Below are positions 16,272 through 24,541 of a stretch of 32,934 nucleotides of DNA, piece by piece. This DNA comes from an uncultured Crocinitomix sp. (lineage in GTDB: Bacteria > Bacteroidota > Bacteroidia > Flavobacteriales_D > Crocinitomicaceae): NCBI GenBank assembly GCA_937139035.1, contig CAKZPK010000448.1, forward strand, positions 1 through 32,934, read 5' to 3'. Below the pieces are notes generated by a model. It was given only the letters and a program-made list of their open reading frames with translations, made no database searches and was not told the origin of the DNA. The number at the start of each line of letters is the position of its first letter. Position 1 is the stretch's first letter. The translations under genes and the position numbers were made by a program.

Positions 16272-17173
16272 AGCGGATGAAATTTTAGTTTATTCTGCGA
16301 AAACTCTAAGGTTGGAAAAGGAACCTTAATAATATTTAAACTTCGAAACACCAATTTTAATAGACGCGATTGTGTAGGTATTGCTTGGAAATCAATATCC
16401 AACGAAAGGTAGTATTGGCGATAAGGTGTAAAGCTAAGCTGGTTGTTTCCATCAGTTACAATGTAAGTGCCACCATCACCAATTAATTGATCATTTATGC
16501 CATATCCCAGTGATAGGTTTAACCATTTGGGAACCTTAGATTCTTTTTTAGTCCAATGAAAAGGATTAAAACTCATCCAGTAGGTTTGTCCATTGTAGTC
16601 CTTTAAAGTTCTGCTTGCAAAATCATTTCCCAAAACGTTTGGGCGATACTCGGCTAAGCCTGAATTTCGTGCAGAAAATTTAAATTGTACAAACTGTTCA
16701 TCCCATAAATAGGCTTGTGTACAATAACTGGCTGTTCCAAAAGCATTAAATCCAACATCAGACCATGAAAAGCCCCAGGCGGCATTGTAGGCGTCCAAAA
16801 TTTCAAAAGTTGTTAAATATCCAAAGCTATAACCTGCTGCAATTAGCGCAGAATGCTTATGATTTACTCCCGACCATTTGTATAAATCGTCAACCATGGC
16901 TGCAAAATGCGTTGAGGTATAAAAATGCCCCATTTTGTCCATTTGGTTCCATTCATGACTGTCGTCGAAGAAATGAAACTTGCTCTTTTCAAAACCGCTA
17001 TACCAAACATATTGTAATGCAAGTGTTGAACCTATCCATAAACTTGCTCCTGTTGCTGTAACTCCAATTGTTCTTTTTTTGTTTAAAGAATCTGCAGGCG
17101 TTAAAAACGATTGTGCGTGTCCAAGGTTTCCTAGGCAACCAAAAATGATCAAGAAAAGTAAGTGCTTTCTCAT
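16262..17173 (-). CDS. DUF2279 exported protein
   Basis: This 303-residue protein has a signal peptide, MRKHLLFLIIFGCLGNLGHA. The body matches DUF2279 as I recall it: WNQMDKMGHFYTSTHFA, GYSFGYLTTFEILDAYNAAWGFSWSDVGFNAFG, and a long aromatic-rich second half that may be barrel-like. The function is unknown. The conserved Asp, His and Glu residues in the first half might form a metal or catalytic site, but this is speculation. It is probably the last gene after pdhB and the tandem-GNAT-like gene, separated from the latter by 73 nt. Confidence 0.75.
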   Translation of the reverse strand: MRKHLLFLIIFGCLGNLGHAQSFLTPADSLNKKRTIGVTATGASLWIGSTLALQYVWYSGFEKSKFHFFDDSHEWNQMDKMGHFYTSTHFAAMVDDLYKWSGVNHKHSALIAAGYSFGYLTTFEILDAYNAAWGFSWSDVGFNAFGTASYCTQAYLWDEQFVQFKFSARNSGLAEYRPNVLGNDFASRTLKDYNGQTYWMSFNPFHWTKKESKVPKWLNLSLGYGINDQLIGDGGTYIVTDGNNQLSFTPYRQYYLSLDIDFQAIPTQSRLLKLVFRSLNIIKVPFPTLEFSQNKLKFHPLYF

Positions 17174-17246
17174 TGTTTATAAAAATAAGACTATTCGTAA
17201 AGAAAAGGAATAAAGCAGGTATTGAAAATACTAATCGGTTAGGATA

Positions 17247-18311
17247 TTAGGTCATGTCAAACCCGCTTAAATATTTGGGTTGCGATTTTAGCATATCAAT
17301 TTCAGCTGTTGAATAGTTATTGAGCTTTGCAACAATATGAACCTCATTATTCTTTTTCATGCGTTGAATAAAACCCCATTTAATTCGAAGCTTTTCCAAA
17401 ATGTCATAATTGCTATCTGTCCAAATTAATAAAGAATGATGACCTGTTTCAGCCAGAACTCCCTCTAGTAAATTAGCAACCTCATGTTCATAACCAGGTT
17501 TCCAAAACAAACCTTCGGTTGCCAAAAAGCAGTGGTTTTCTGGATTGATTAATTTTTTGATTCGTGGAATATACCGAGCATACTTTAGCATGATTTTACC
17601 TGTAGTACCTGGTAAGCTTTTTATTTTCCAATGAACAGGGTTAGCTTGAATGCCGCAAACAATTTCCCCTTCTTTTTTAATTACAAAATAATTATCATGC
17701 TCAAATAGATGTATGGTAGAATAGAGCTGATAGTCTTTATAGAATGAGTGAAGTGATTCACGTATTGCATTATAGTCTGCGCAGGCAGCTCGCTCAATAT
17801 TGTGCTTTTTGGGGTTAACTCTAGAAAAAGCCGTGGTTTTAAATTTACCAATGGTTTGAAATCCGAATTGCTCGTTCATGTTAAACGAACGCAAGTTTTC
17901 AGGATCAATAAATGCCCAATACATTAATTTTTCACGAACGGGTGTAATGGGGTTGGTGTTGCTCGATTCAAATAAAGCTTTGAAATATTGATGAAACCCT
18001 GAATTTCCTTTACTTTTTTCACTACCCCCTTGGAAAATAGAATCAAAAGCAAAGTAGCGGATGTATAATGAAGGAGCTTTGTTATTTCCAATTGTAATTT
18101 CTCTTTTACAAATAGTGAAATTGGCAATTGCCTTTCCGTTCCTTTCTAAATATATAAAAGTAGGCTGATGTAATGCATGAATTTTTTCAGCAGTATCTAA
18201 TAACTGATACAAAGTTCCATTTGTACCAATTAAGGTGTTTTTGAGTAAATCTATTACGGATTGAGGAGGAATCGTATCTCGCTTAACTAGCTTGTGAATA
18301 CGTTCCAGCAT
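17247..18311 (-). CDS. Uncharacterised protein, two GNAT-like halves
   Basis: I do not recognise a named family. The 354-residue protein reads like two acyltransferase-type (GNAT-like) folds in tandem. The first half (about 50-160) has strands FIYLERNGKAIANF and LYIRYFAF, then the typical closing FIDPENLRSFNMNEQFGFQTIGKF. The second half (about 195-335) repeats the pattern with YFVIKKEGEIVCGIQ, EVANLLEGVLAETG and ILEKLRIKWGFIQRM. No signal peptide or membrane segment is visible, so it should be cytoplasmic. Its ATG lies 8 nt after the pdhB stop, so they are co-transcribed. A link to acetyl-CoA supply is a tempting but unsupported idea. Confidence 0.6.
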   Translation of the reverse strand: MLERIHKLVKRDTIPPQSVIDLLKNTLIGTNGTLYQLLDTAEKIHALHQPTFIYLERNGKAIANFTICKREITIGNNKAPSLYIRYFAFDSIFQGGSEKSKGNSGFHQYFKALFESSNTNPITPVREKLMYWAFIDPENLRSFNMNEQFGFQTIGKFKTTAFSRVNPKKHNIERAACADYNAIRESLHSFYKDYQLYSTIHLFEHDNYFVIKKEGEIVCGIQANPVHWKIKSLPGTTGKIMLKYARYIPRIKKLINPENHCFLATEGLFWKPGYEHEVANLLEGVLAETGHHSLLIWTDSNYDILEKLRIKWGFIQRMKKNNEVHIVAKLNNYSTAEIDMLKSQPKYLSGFDMT

Positions 18312-18319
18312 GTTGGGAT

Positions 18320-19297
18320 CTATTTATAAGATACCGATTTAACAGCTGCGATAATACGCTCAACATTTGGTAAAGCTTCTGCCATTAAGCTTGGGCTAAA
18401 CGGAAAAGGAGTATCAGACTGCATTACACGTTTTACAGGTGCATCTAAATAATCAAATGCATAATGTTGTACGTGATAAGCAATTTCAGAAGCAATTGAT
18501 GCAATTGGCCAAGATTCTTCAACAACAACTAATCGGTTGGTTTTCTTTACAGAGTTAACAACAGTTCCATAATCAATTGGACGAACAGATCTTAAATCAA
18601 TAATTTCTACTGAAATTCCTTCTTTTGCTAATTCATCAGCAGCTTTATGAGCCTCTTTAATGATTTTACCAAAACTAACAATAGTCACATCTGTACCTTC
18701 GCGTTTAATATCAGCAACTCCAATTGGTACTACATATTCTCCTTCAGGTACTTCACCTTTATCACCATACATTTTTTCTGACTCCAATACTAATACTGGA
18801 TCATTATCTCGTATTGCTGCTTTCAATAAACCTTTAGCATCATATGGAGTTGAAGGCGTGACTACTTTCAATCCAGGAACATGAGCATAAAACGCTTCGA
18901 AACTTTGCGAGTGAGTTGCAGCTAATTGTCCAGCAGTTCCATTTCCACCTCTAAAAACAATTGGGCATCCAACTTGTCCACCAGACATTTGTAACATCTT
19001 AGCAGCACTATTGATGATTTGGTCAGCAGCTAAAATGGCAAAATTCCAAGTCATAAATTCTACAACTGGACGTAAACCATTCATTGCAGCCCCAACAGCA
19101 ATTCCTGTAAATCCTAATTCTGCAATTGGTGTGTCAATTACACGTTTTTCACCAAATTCATCAAGCATCCCTTGAGATACCTTGTAGGCACCATTATAGT
19201 TTGCAACTTCCTCTCCTAATAAAAAGACATTTTCATCTTTTCTCATCTCTTCAGACATTGCTTCTCTTAGTGCTTCTCTAAATTGAATTGTTTTCAT
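18320..19297 (-). CDS. pdhB: Pyruvate dehydrogenase E1 component, beta subunit
   Basis: Beta half of the thiamine-diphosphate E1 enzyme, which with the alpha subunit decarboxylates pyruvate for acetyl-CoA synthesis. The 325-residue protein opens TIQFREALREAMSEEM, has the cofactor-side EEVANYNGAYKVSQG, and later RVIDTPIAELGFTGIAVG, GLRPVVEFMTWNFA and the C-terminal VVVEESWPIASIASEI. The length matches stand-alone E1-beta proteins. pdhA and the E2 gene are not adjacent; I recall that such splitting occurs in Bacteroidota. Other branched-chain or acetoin E1-beta proteins are alternatives, but the sequence looks most like the pyruvate type. Its promoter at 19332-19363 is good. Confidence 0.9.
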   Translation of the reverse strand: MKTIQFREALREAMSEEMRKDENVFLLGEEVANYNGAYKVSQGMLDEFGEKRVIDTPIAELGFTGIAVGAAMNGLRPVVEFMTWNFAILAADQIINSAAKMLQMSGGQVGCPIVFRGGNGTAGQLAATHSQSFEAFYAHVPGLKVVTPSTPYDAKGLLKAAIRDNDPVLVLESEKMYGDKGEVPEGEYVVPIGVADIKREGTDVTIVSFGKIIKEAHKAADELAKEGISVEIIDLRSVRPIDYGTVVNSVKKTNRLVVVEESWPIASIASEIAYHVQHYAFDYLDAPVKRVMQSDTPFPFSPSLMAEALPNVERIIAAVKSVSYK

Positions 19298-19331
19298 ATG
19301 AATTCGGTATTAATCACAGATAATTTTGCGC

Positions 19332-19363
19332 CAAATCTACAAAATATTGAAATGAAAAATCAA
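19332..19363 (-). promoter_or_regulatory. Promoter for pdhB and downstream genes
   Basis: On the minus strand TTG (19363-19361) precedes TAGATTTG (19339-19332) by 21 nt, within the Bacteroidota range. The start would be near 19325, about 28 nt before the ATG. Confidence 0.55.
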
Positions 19364-19483
19364 AATATCATGAACTTTTTGAAACCAAGGTTTGAATTCC
19401 TTAAAAATATCCTCTTTATGCTTTCTTTTTTCCAAGAAATAGGACTATATTCGCAGATTCTTAAAATAAACAAAAAGACAGAA

Positions 19484-21694
19484 ATGGCTGTAATTGGAAA
19501 AATTCAGAAAAATTCGTTGCTTTTGCTCATAGTTGTTGGGTTAGCAATGCTTGCTTTTATTTTTACTGACTTCATCAAAGGTGGACCAAGTGAAATTGAG
19601 CAATTGCCTTCCGCTACCCTAAATGGTGAGTCAATGGATCAACAAGAATTTGATGATTTGAAAGAGGATTATGTAAATCGTTCTAAAAGTGAATATGCTT
19701 ATCAAGGTAAAGAATTTGATAATGCTGCTGAAAGAACTGCTGAGGATAATGCTTTCAACGAAATGGTGAGAAGAACTATTTTGGAAGACGAATTTGCAAA
19801 GTTAGGTATCGATTGTACTTCAGATGAGTTGAATGACATGATTCATGGTGATCATATTCATCAATGGGTTGTTCAAATTCCTATTTTTAACGGACCAACT
19901 GGTTTCTCTCGTGACTCTGTAAGAAATTTCTTAACTCGTTTAGAGTTAGAACCTGAAGGAGCAACAGAAGAGCAACGCGATCAGTGGTTAGAATCTCGTA
20001 AACAATGGAGTGATTTTGAGTATGAATTAAAAAATGCTCGTAAAGCGGACAAATATGTAGCCTTGATCAAAAAAGGAATCTTTGTAAACAAGCTTGAATC
20101 ACAAAATGAATATGTTGGTGCTAACAATAAGAAAGAGGTTTCTTATGTTGTTCAGCGTTATGTTGACATACCTCAAGATGATTACACAGTAAGTGATGAG
20201 GAAATCAAAGCTTATTATGAAGAGCATAAAAATGATGCTGATTACGAGCAGGAAGAAGCTAGAGATGTTCAAATGGTTTATTTTCCAATTGTTGCAACAG
20301 ATGAGGATAGAACAAAAATCAACGATCAATTAGAGTCTCTAAAAGGACAGTTTGAAAAAACACCGAATGATATTGGATTTGTTTATCAAAATAGTGATTC
20401 ACAATTCTTATCAGATTCTGCTGTTTATAAAATGAGCACAGATGATAAGATGGCTTTTTCTGTAAGAAGTAATGCAGGTAGTTATCCAGCAATGGCTGAT
20501 GAAACAATTCAAAATTGTGAAGTTGGTGATGTTTTAGGACCATTTGTAGCTTTCAACTCTGATTTACAGAGAGAGGAAATGGCAATTCTTAAAGTTGTTG
20601 ATACTCCAACCGAAAAACAAGCTTGGGTACGTCACATCTTAATTAGTACGGGTGCTACTCGTACTGAAGATCGTGCAAAAGCAGTTTCAGATAGTTTAAT
20701 TAGAGTAATTAAAGCAAATGATAACTTTGCAGAATTAGTACCTCAAGTAAGTGAAGATCCAGGATCAATTGATAATGAAGGAGAGTACAAGTGGTTTGCA
20801 GAAGGTGTTATGGTACCTGAATTTAATGATGCTTCTTTCAACGGAGCTATTGGTCAAATTCAATTGGTTAAAACATCATTCGGATATCACATTGTTGAGG
20901 TATTAGGACAAGCTGACCGTGTTACACCTGAACTAGCAATTGTATCTAAAGTTGTTCGTCCAAGTGAAAATACAATGCGAGCTATTGAAGGGAATGCTTA
21001 TAACTACATCTATGCATTAGATGGTATGGCAGGAGATTCTACTTTTAATAAATTGGCATTGGATAGCAGTAAAGAAGTTCAATCAACACGAATTTTCCTT
21101 TCAAATGATTACGTTTTAGGTGTAAACAATTCTAAGTCAATGTTAAAATATGCATTTAACAAGAACACGACTGAAGGAACTGTTTCAGATCCAATTTTGG
21201 ATGGAGATAAATATGTTGTAGCAATTGTTAACAATGTAATTGAAGAAGGTGTTCCAAGTTTTGAAGATGTTAAAGAAGTAATGAGAGCTCCTGCTTTAAT
21301 TGATAAGCAAGCAACAGCATACATTGCAAAAATGTCTAACCACGCTTCTCTAGAAGATGCAGGTGGAGTATTGACAAATGGATTGGTAAGAAAAGCTGAA
21401 GTTACTTTTAACAGCAAATCAGTATTTAACGGTGGACGACCTGAGCCAGCTATAATCGGAATGTTGTTTACGAACATCCCAGTTGGTAAGCCTTTGGTTC
21501 CTATTCAAGGAGAAGAAGGAGTATATGTGTTTATGGTAGATGCTGTAACTCCTGCTGAAGAAACAACTGATTTAGCTAAGATCACAGATCCAATGAGAGT
21601 TAAACGTTCTCAATCATCTGATACACGTGTAATCAAAGCGCTTAGAGAAAAAGCGGATTTGGTTGATAACAGAAGAAAAATAGAATTCCAATAG
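19484..21694 (+). CDS. Membrane-anchored periplasmic PpiC-type foldase (PpiD/SurA-like)
   Basis: Predicted inner-membrane chaperone and peptidyl-prolyl isomerase that helps exported proteins fold. From the chosen ATG it has 736 residues: MAVIGKIQKN, one hydrophobic helix at about 11-30, a SurA-type N-terminal domain at about 45-240, and a parvulin domain at about 380-476 (AWVRHILISTGA, GEYKWFAEGVMVPEF, VKTSFGYHIVEVLG). A second, degenerate parvulin-like region may lie further on. The frame is open up to 19283, but the extra 67 codons run across the pdhB promoter and would displace the anchor helix, so I reject them. A TAnnTTTG-like box (TATATTCG) lies at 19446-19453. Confidence 0.9.
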   Translation: MAVIGKIQKNSLLLLIVVGLAMLAFIFTDFIKGGPSEIEQLPSATLNGESMDQQEFDDLKEDYVNRSKSEYAYQGKEFDNAAERTAEDNAFNEMVRRTILEDEFAKLGIDCTSDELNDMIHGDHIHQWVVQIPIFNGPTGFSRDSVRNFLTRLELEPEGATEEQRDQWLESRKQWSDFEYELKNARKADKYVALIKKGIFVNKLESQNEYVGANNKKEVSYVVQRYVDIPQDDYTVSDEEIKAYYEEHKNDADYEQEEARDVQMVYFPIVATDEDRTKINDQLESLKGQFEKTPNDIGFVYQNSDSQFLSDSAVYKMSTDDKMAFSVRSNAGSYPAMADETIQNCEVGDVLGPFVAFNSDLQREEMAILKVVDTPTEKQAWVRHILISTGATRTEDRAKAVSDSLIRVIKANDNFAELVPQVSEDPGSIDNEGEYKWFAEGVMVPEFNDASFNGAIGQIQLVKTSFGYHIVEVLGQADRVTPELAIVSKVVRPSENTMRAIEGNAYNYIYALDGMAGDSTFNKLALDSSKEVQSTRIFLSNDYVLGVNNSKSMLKYAFNKNTTEGTVSDPILDGDKYVVAIVNNVIEEGVPSFEDVKEVMRAPALIDKQATAYIAKMSNHASLEDAGGVLTNGLVRKAEVTFNSKSVFNGGRPEPAIIGMLFTNIPVGKPLVPIQGEEGVYVFMVDAVTPAEETTDLAKITDPMRVKRSQSSDTRVIKALREKADLVDNRRKIEFQ

Positions 21695-21717
21695 GAATAA
21701 CAATTTTAGATAAGCTT

Positions 21718-21770
21718 AGCCTTGCCCTTTTACTCAGTTTCAATTGAGTTAAAAAGGCAAGGCTTTTTTT
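21718..21770 (+). terminator. Hairpin terminator after the foldase gene
   Basis: AGCCTTGCC (21718-21726) pairs with GGCAAGGCT (21756-21764). An inner AT-rich stem including ACTCA/TGAGT continues it, and T7 follows. It is strong and lies 24 nt after the stop. Confidence 0.92.
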
Positions 21771-21810
21771 ATGGACTTAAAATTGACTAACTTCGAACAT
21801 AATCTAATTT

Positions 21811-22329
21811 ATGGCAATGGAAAAAAGACATCCACAAGATTCAATTTCGACAACAACTAAAGTGGTTTTACCTAATGATACGAATACGCTCGGGAATCTT
21901 TTCGGCGGTTCTCTTTTAGCTTGGATTGATGAAATTGGAGCAGTCGCAGCGCACCGCCATTCTGGTAGGGTTGCCGTAACTGCAGCAATTAATAATGTGT
22001 CTTTTTCCAAGCCTGTTGAATTAGGAGCGATTGTTACGCTTTGCGCTAAAGTTTCTAGAGCTTTTAGCTCATCAATGGAGGTAATCATAGATGTTTTTGT
22101 AGAAGACCGTATTACAGGCGAAAAAACGTCTAGTAACCAAGCAATATTAACTTTTGTGGCCGTGGATCAAAATGGGCGCACTATTAATGTGCCTGAAATT
22201 TTGCCCGAAACAGAAGAAGAAAAGAAAAGATTTGACGCCGCACTAAGAAGAAGACAATTGAGTTTGTTGATTGCTGGTAGAATTAAAGCGGATCAGGCGA
22301 CTGAGCTCAAGGCTTTATTTGATATGTAA
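21811..22329 (+). CDS. Acyl-CoA thioesterase, hotdog fold (YciA/BACH type)
   Basis: Hydrolyses acyl-CoA to free acid and CoA in the cytoplasm. The 172-residue protein has one hotdog domain: NDTNTLGNLFGGSLLAWIDEIGAVAA carries the helix with the catalytic Asn/Asp region, and the strand RVAVTAAINNVSFSKPVELG follows. The helical tail EEKKRFDAALRRRQL is typical of acyl-CoA hydrolases. Two ATGs, at 21811 and 21817, are both possible; the first is used. It follows a strong terminator, and TAACTTCG at 21788-21795 might be a divergent -7 box. Chain-length preference cannot be read. Confidence 0.92.
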   Translation: MAMEKRHPQDSISTTTKVVLPNDTNTLGNLFGGSLLAWIDEIGAVAAHRHSGRVAVTAAINNVSFSKPVELGAIVTLCAKVSRAFSSSMEVIIDVFVEDRITGEKTSSNQAILTFVAVDQNGRTINVPEILPETEEEKKRFDAALRRRQLSLLIAGRIKADQATELKALFDM

Positions 22330-22381
22330 ATCACCTCCTAATTTCAAAAGCCAATCGGCTATCAATTTTTGTGGGCGTAAA

Positions 22382-23353
22382 CTACTGATTGATTGTTTTT
22401 GAAATAGCCTCCAAATCTTGATTCTCCATGCATTTAAAGTGCTTTTTAGGACATTGCTGATAACCTATTTTTGAGCAAGGTCTGCAAGAGAGTTCTACTT
22501 CGTGAATCGAATATTTGCTGCCTTCTTGTGGTAAATAAGGATACATCCCTAAAGCAGGAACTGTATTACCCCAGATGGATATTATTTCTTTTTGAAAAGC
22601 ACTTGCAATGTGCATTAGTCCGGTGTCATGAGAAATAACCTTGGCCGATTGTTTTAAAACGGAAGCAGATTGGTTTAAAGATAATTCGCCACAAAGGTTG
22701 ATGGTGTTGTTTTTACTTTGTTCGGTAATGAATTCACCTACCTCTTTATCTCCTGGCCCACCCAATAAAACTACTGGGGCATTAATTTTCGAAATTAGTG
22801 AAACTATTTTTTCCTTAGTTAAACGCTTTGTTGCAAATTGAGCACCTATTGAAAATGCCATGAATGGAGTTGTAATTCCATGTTCAGGTAAATTCACATG
22901 ATCATTTTCAGTGATGAAAAAATCCAACCCCTTTTGATCATTCACTACACCTAGTTTTTCCACTGTTTTGAAATAACGATCCACTATGTGGATATCAGGC
23001 ATTTTATTCCATTTAAAGGTGGTCAACAAAAATTTCTGCACATTTAATTTTGGAAATGCAGCACTGGCTTTGCCAAGTTTTTGTTTTAGTCGGAAGGTGC
23101 GTAAATTGTGGTGTAAGTCAATTACAAAATCATAACCTTCACTTTGTAAATCTTTACTTATTTCATCAATTTCTTCTTTAATGGAATATACCTTGTCAAC
23201 AAATGGGTTATTCGCTAAAATGCCAGCGTATTGCGCTTTTGTTAAATAATGAATAGTGCAGTTTGGATAAGTGTTTTTTAAACACCTTAATACTGGGCTT
23301 GTTAAAACAATGTCTCCAATTGAGCTAAACCTTATGACTAAAAACTTTTTCAA
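22382..23353 (-). CDS. Glycosyltransferase family 9 (heptosyltransferase-like)
   Basis: Probable lipopolysaccharide-core sugar transferase using an ADP-heptose-like donor. The 323-residue protein opens with the family motif FLVIRFSSIGDIVLTSPVLR. It has the donor-site region AKVISHDTGLMHIASAF and IISIWGNTVPALGMYPY, and a Cys-containing tail (SCRPCSKIGYQQCPKKHFKCM) common in this family. The start is a TTG at 23353: the only upstream in-frame codons are GCA and CCC before a TAG stop, so no ATG can serve. It converges with the thioesterase gene; only a short AGCC/GGCT hairpin lies between them. Confidence 0.9.
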   Translation of the reverse strand: MKKFLVIRFSSIGDIVLTSPVLRCLKNTYPNCTIHYLTKAQYAGILANNPFVDKVYSIKEEIDEISKDLQSEGYDFVIDLHHNLRTFRLKQKLGKASAAFPKLNVQKFLLTTFKWNKMPDIHIVDRYFKTVEKLGVVNDQKGLDFFITENDHVNLPEHGITTPFMAFSIGAQFATKRLTKEKIVSLISKINAPVVLLGGPGDKEVGEFITEQSKNNTINLCGELSLNQSASVLKQSAKVISHDTGLMHIASAFQKEIISIWGNTVPALGMYPYLPQEGSKYSIHEVELSCRPCSKIGYQQCPKKHFKCMENQDLEAISKTINQ

Positions 23354-23481
23354 TGCGGGCTAAAGTTAATCATTTGGAGGTAATGAATTGTAGAAATTCT
23401 AATACGGAACATCCGTTATTTAACAAAAAATTAGGAGGGGTGCTTTTATTTTTCGCGTTTATTTGTTTTAAACTATTGCTG

Positions 23482-24417
23482 ATGAACCCGAGATCACTGT
23501 TTCTTTTCTTTTTATTTATTACGAGTGTTGGATCATTCGGACAGGATTTAACAGTTTATCGACAGTTAGTTTACCATTTGGATTCATTAATGGAGAGTGA
23601 AAAATTTGAAGAAGCCGCCGTGCTTTATGATACACTTTTTGCCAATTATGATTTTTTTGTGGATGACGGCGAGTACATTAATGGAGCTGAAGCAAATGTG
23701 ATGGCTGGAAGACCTGAAAGGGCTTGTGACTTTATAGAGCATATCGTTTTTAGAAAATTTGGTTTATATACAGATTATGAAGCTTTGACTTCAAATTTGT
23801 ACTTAATGCCTTTACAAGGTAATGAACGTTGGAATTTGATTTTAGCGCGTGTGCAGGAAAACTATCGCGTTATTGTCAGTAGTGAAAGTGAAAAACTAAA
23901 GGCAGATCTAGAGCTAATGTATTCGGACTATTTGGCTGAACGTAGTTATATTTATGCTTATTCAAATGCCTATGGCACCGATTCTAAAGAAGTTCAACTG
24001 CTGAGAGATTCAATGGCTTATCATGATTCAATTAATGAAATTAAACTGATAAATTTTATCGAATCTAATGGGATTGTAAGCCAAAACCAGGTGGGTACAC
24101 AAGGGATAATATCCTTTTTTTTGATACTTAACATTACTGACACAAGTGTTAGAATGAATTATTTGCCATTGGTTGAAGAAGCATTTGAAAAACAAAAAAT
24201 ATCTGCTCGTTCTTATGCTACTTATGTGGATATTTTGCAGATGGATAAAGGATTGCATCAGATCTATGGTACACGGTTTGAGTTTGTTGATTCGACAGAG
24301 AAGTTTGACTTTTTGCCAGTTCAAAATCCAGAATCGCTAGAGGAGAGACGTGCTGAAATTGGTTTAATGCCAATGAAAAAATATGCCCGATTGATGGGGT
24401 TAAGGTGGAGACCCTAA
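23482..24417 (+). CDS. Exported protein with DUF6624-like C-terminus
   Basis: This 311-residue protein has a signal peptide, MNPRSLFLFFLFITSVGSFG. A helical N-terminal half with TPR-like character (MESEKFEEAAVLYDTLFANY, AGRPERACDFIEHIV) is followed by a region from about 175 that resembles DUF6624. The signs are a VGTQG segment, DKGLHQIYGTRFEF and the ending SLEERRAEIGLMPMKKYARL, which recalls the family's YGTQ and RR..xGL motifs. The function is unknown. The frame is open back to 23353, but the ATG at 23482 gives a clean signal peptide. It is divergent from the family 9 glycosyltransferase gene. Confidence 0.7.
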   Translation: MNPRSLFLFFLFITSVGSFGQDLTVYRQLVYHLDSLMESEKFEEAAVLYDTLFANYDFFVDDGEYINGAEANVMAGRPERACDFIEHIVFRKFGLYTDYEALTSNLYLMPLQGNERWNLILARVQENYRVIVSSESEKLKADLELMYSDYLAERSYIYAYSNAYGTDSKEVQLLRDSMAYHDSINEIKLINFIESNGIVSQNQVGTQGIISFFLILNITDTSVRMNYLPLVEEAFEKQKISARSYATYVDILQMDKGLHQIYGTRFEFVDSTEKFDFLPVQNPESLEERRAEIGLMPMKKYARLMGLRWRP

Positions 24418-24489
24418 GTTTTAAACGGTTTAGCTAATAGTTGTGTTTTTTTTGATTAGGGTAAAAGACTCTTTTATAACGAAATAGGT

Positions 24490-24518
24490 TTGATTTCTGA
24501 TTGATTTTATTATGTTTG
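24490..24518 (+). promoter_or_regulatory. Promoter for the subtilase lipoprotein
   Basis: TTG at 24490-24492, an 18-nt spacer, then TATGTTTG at 24511-24518 matches the Bacteroidota consensus. The start would be near 24525, about 17 nt before the ATG at 24542. Confidence 0.65.
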
Positions 24519-24541
24519 CATAACAAATTCAAAACCATCCT

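Noticed and set aside
19283..19483. 67-codon N-terminal extension of the PpiC foldase
   Set aside because: It overlaps the pdhB promoter and start and would displace the membrane anchor. The ATG at 19484 gives the usual N-terminus.
22349..22360. AGCC-AATC-GGCT hairpin between the thioesterase and glycosyltransferase genes
   Set aside because: A 4-bp stem with few T residues is too weak to call a terminator with confidence.
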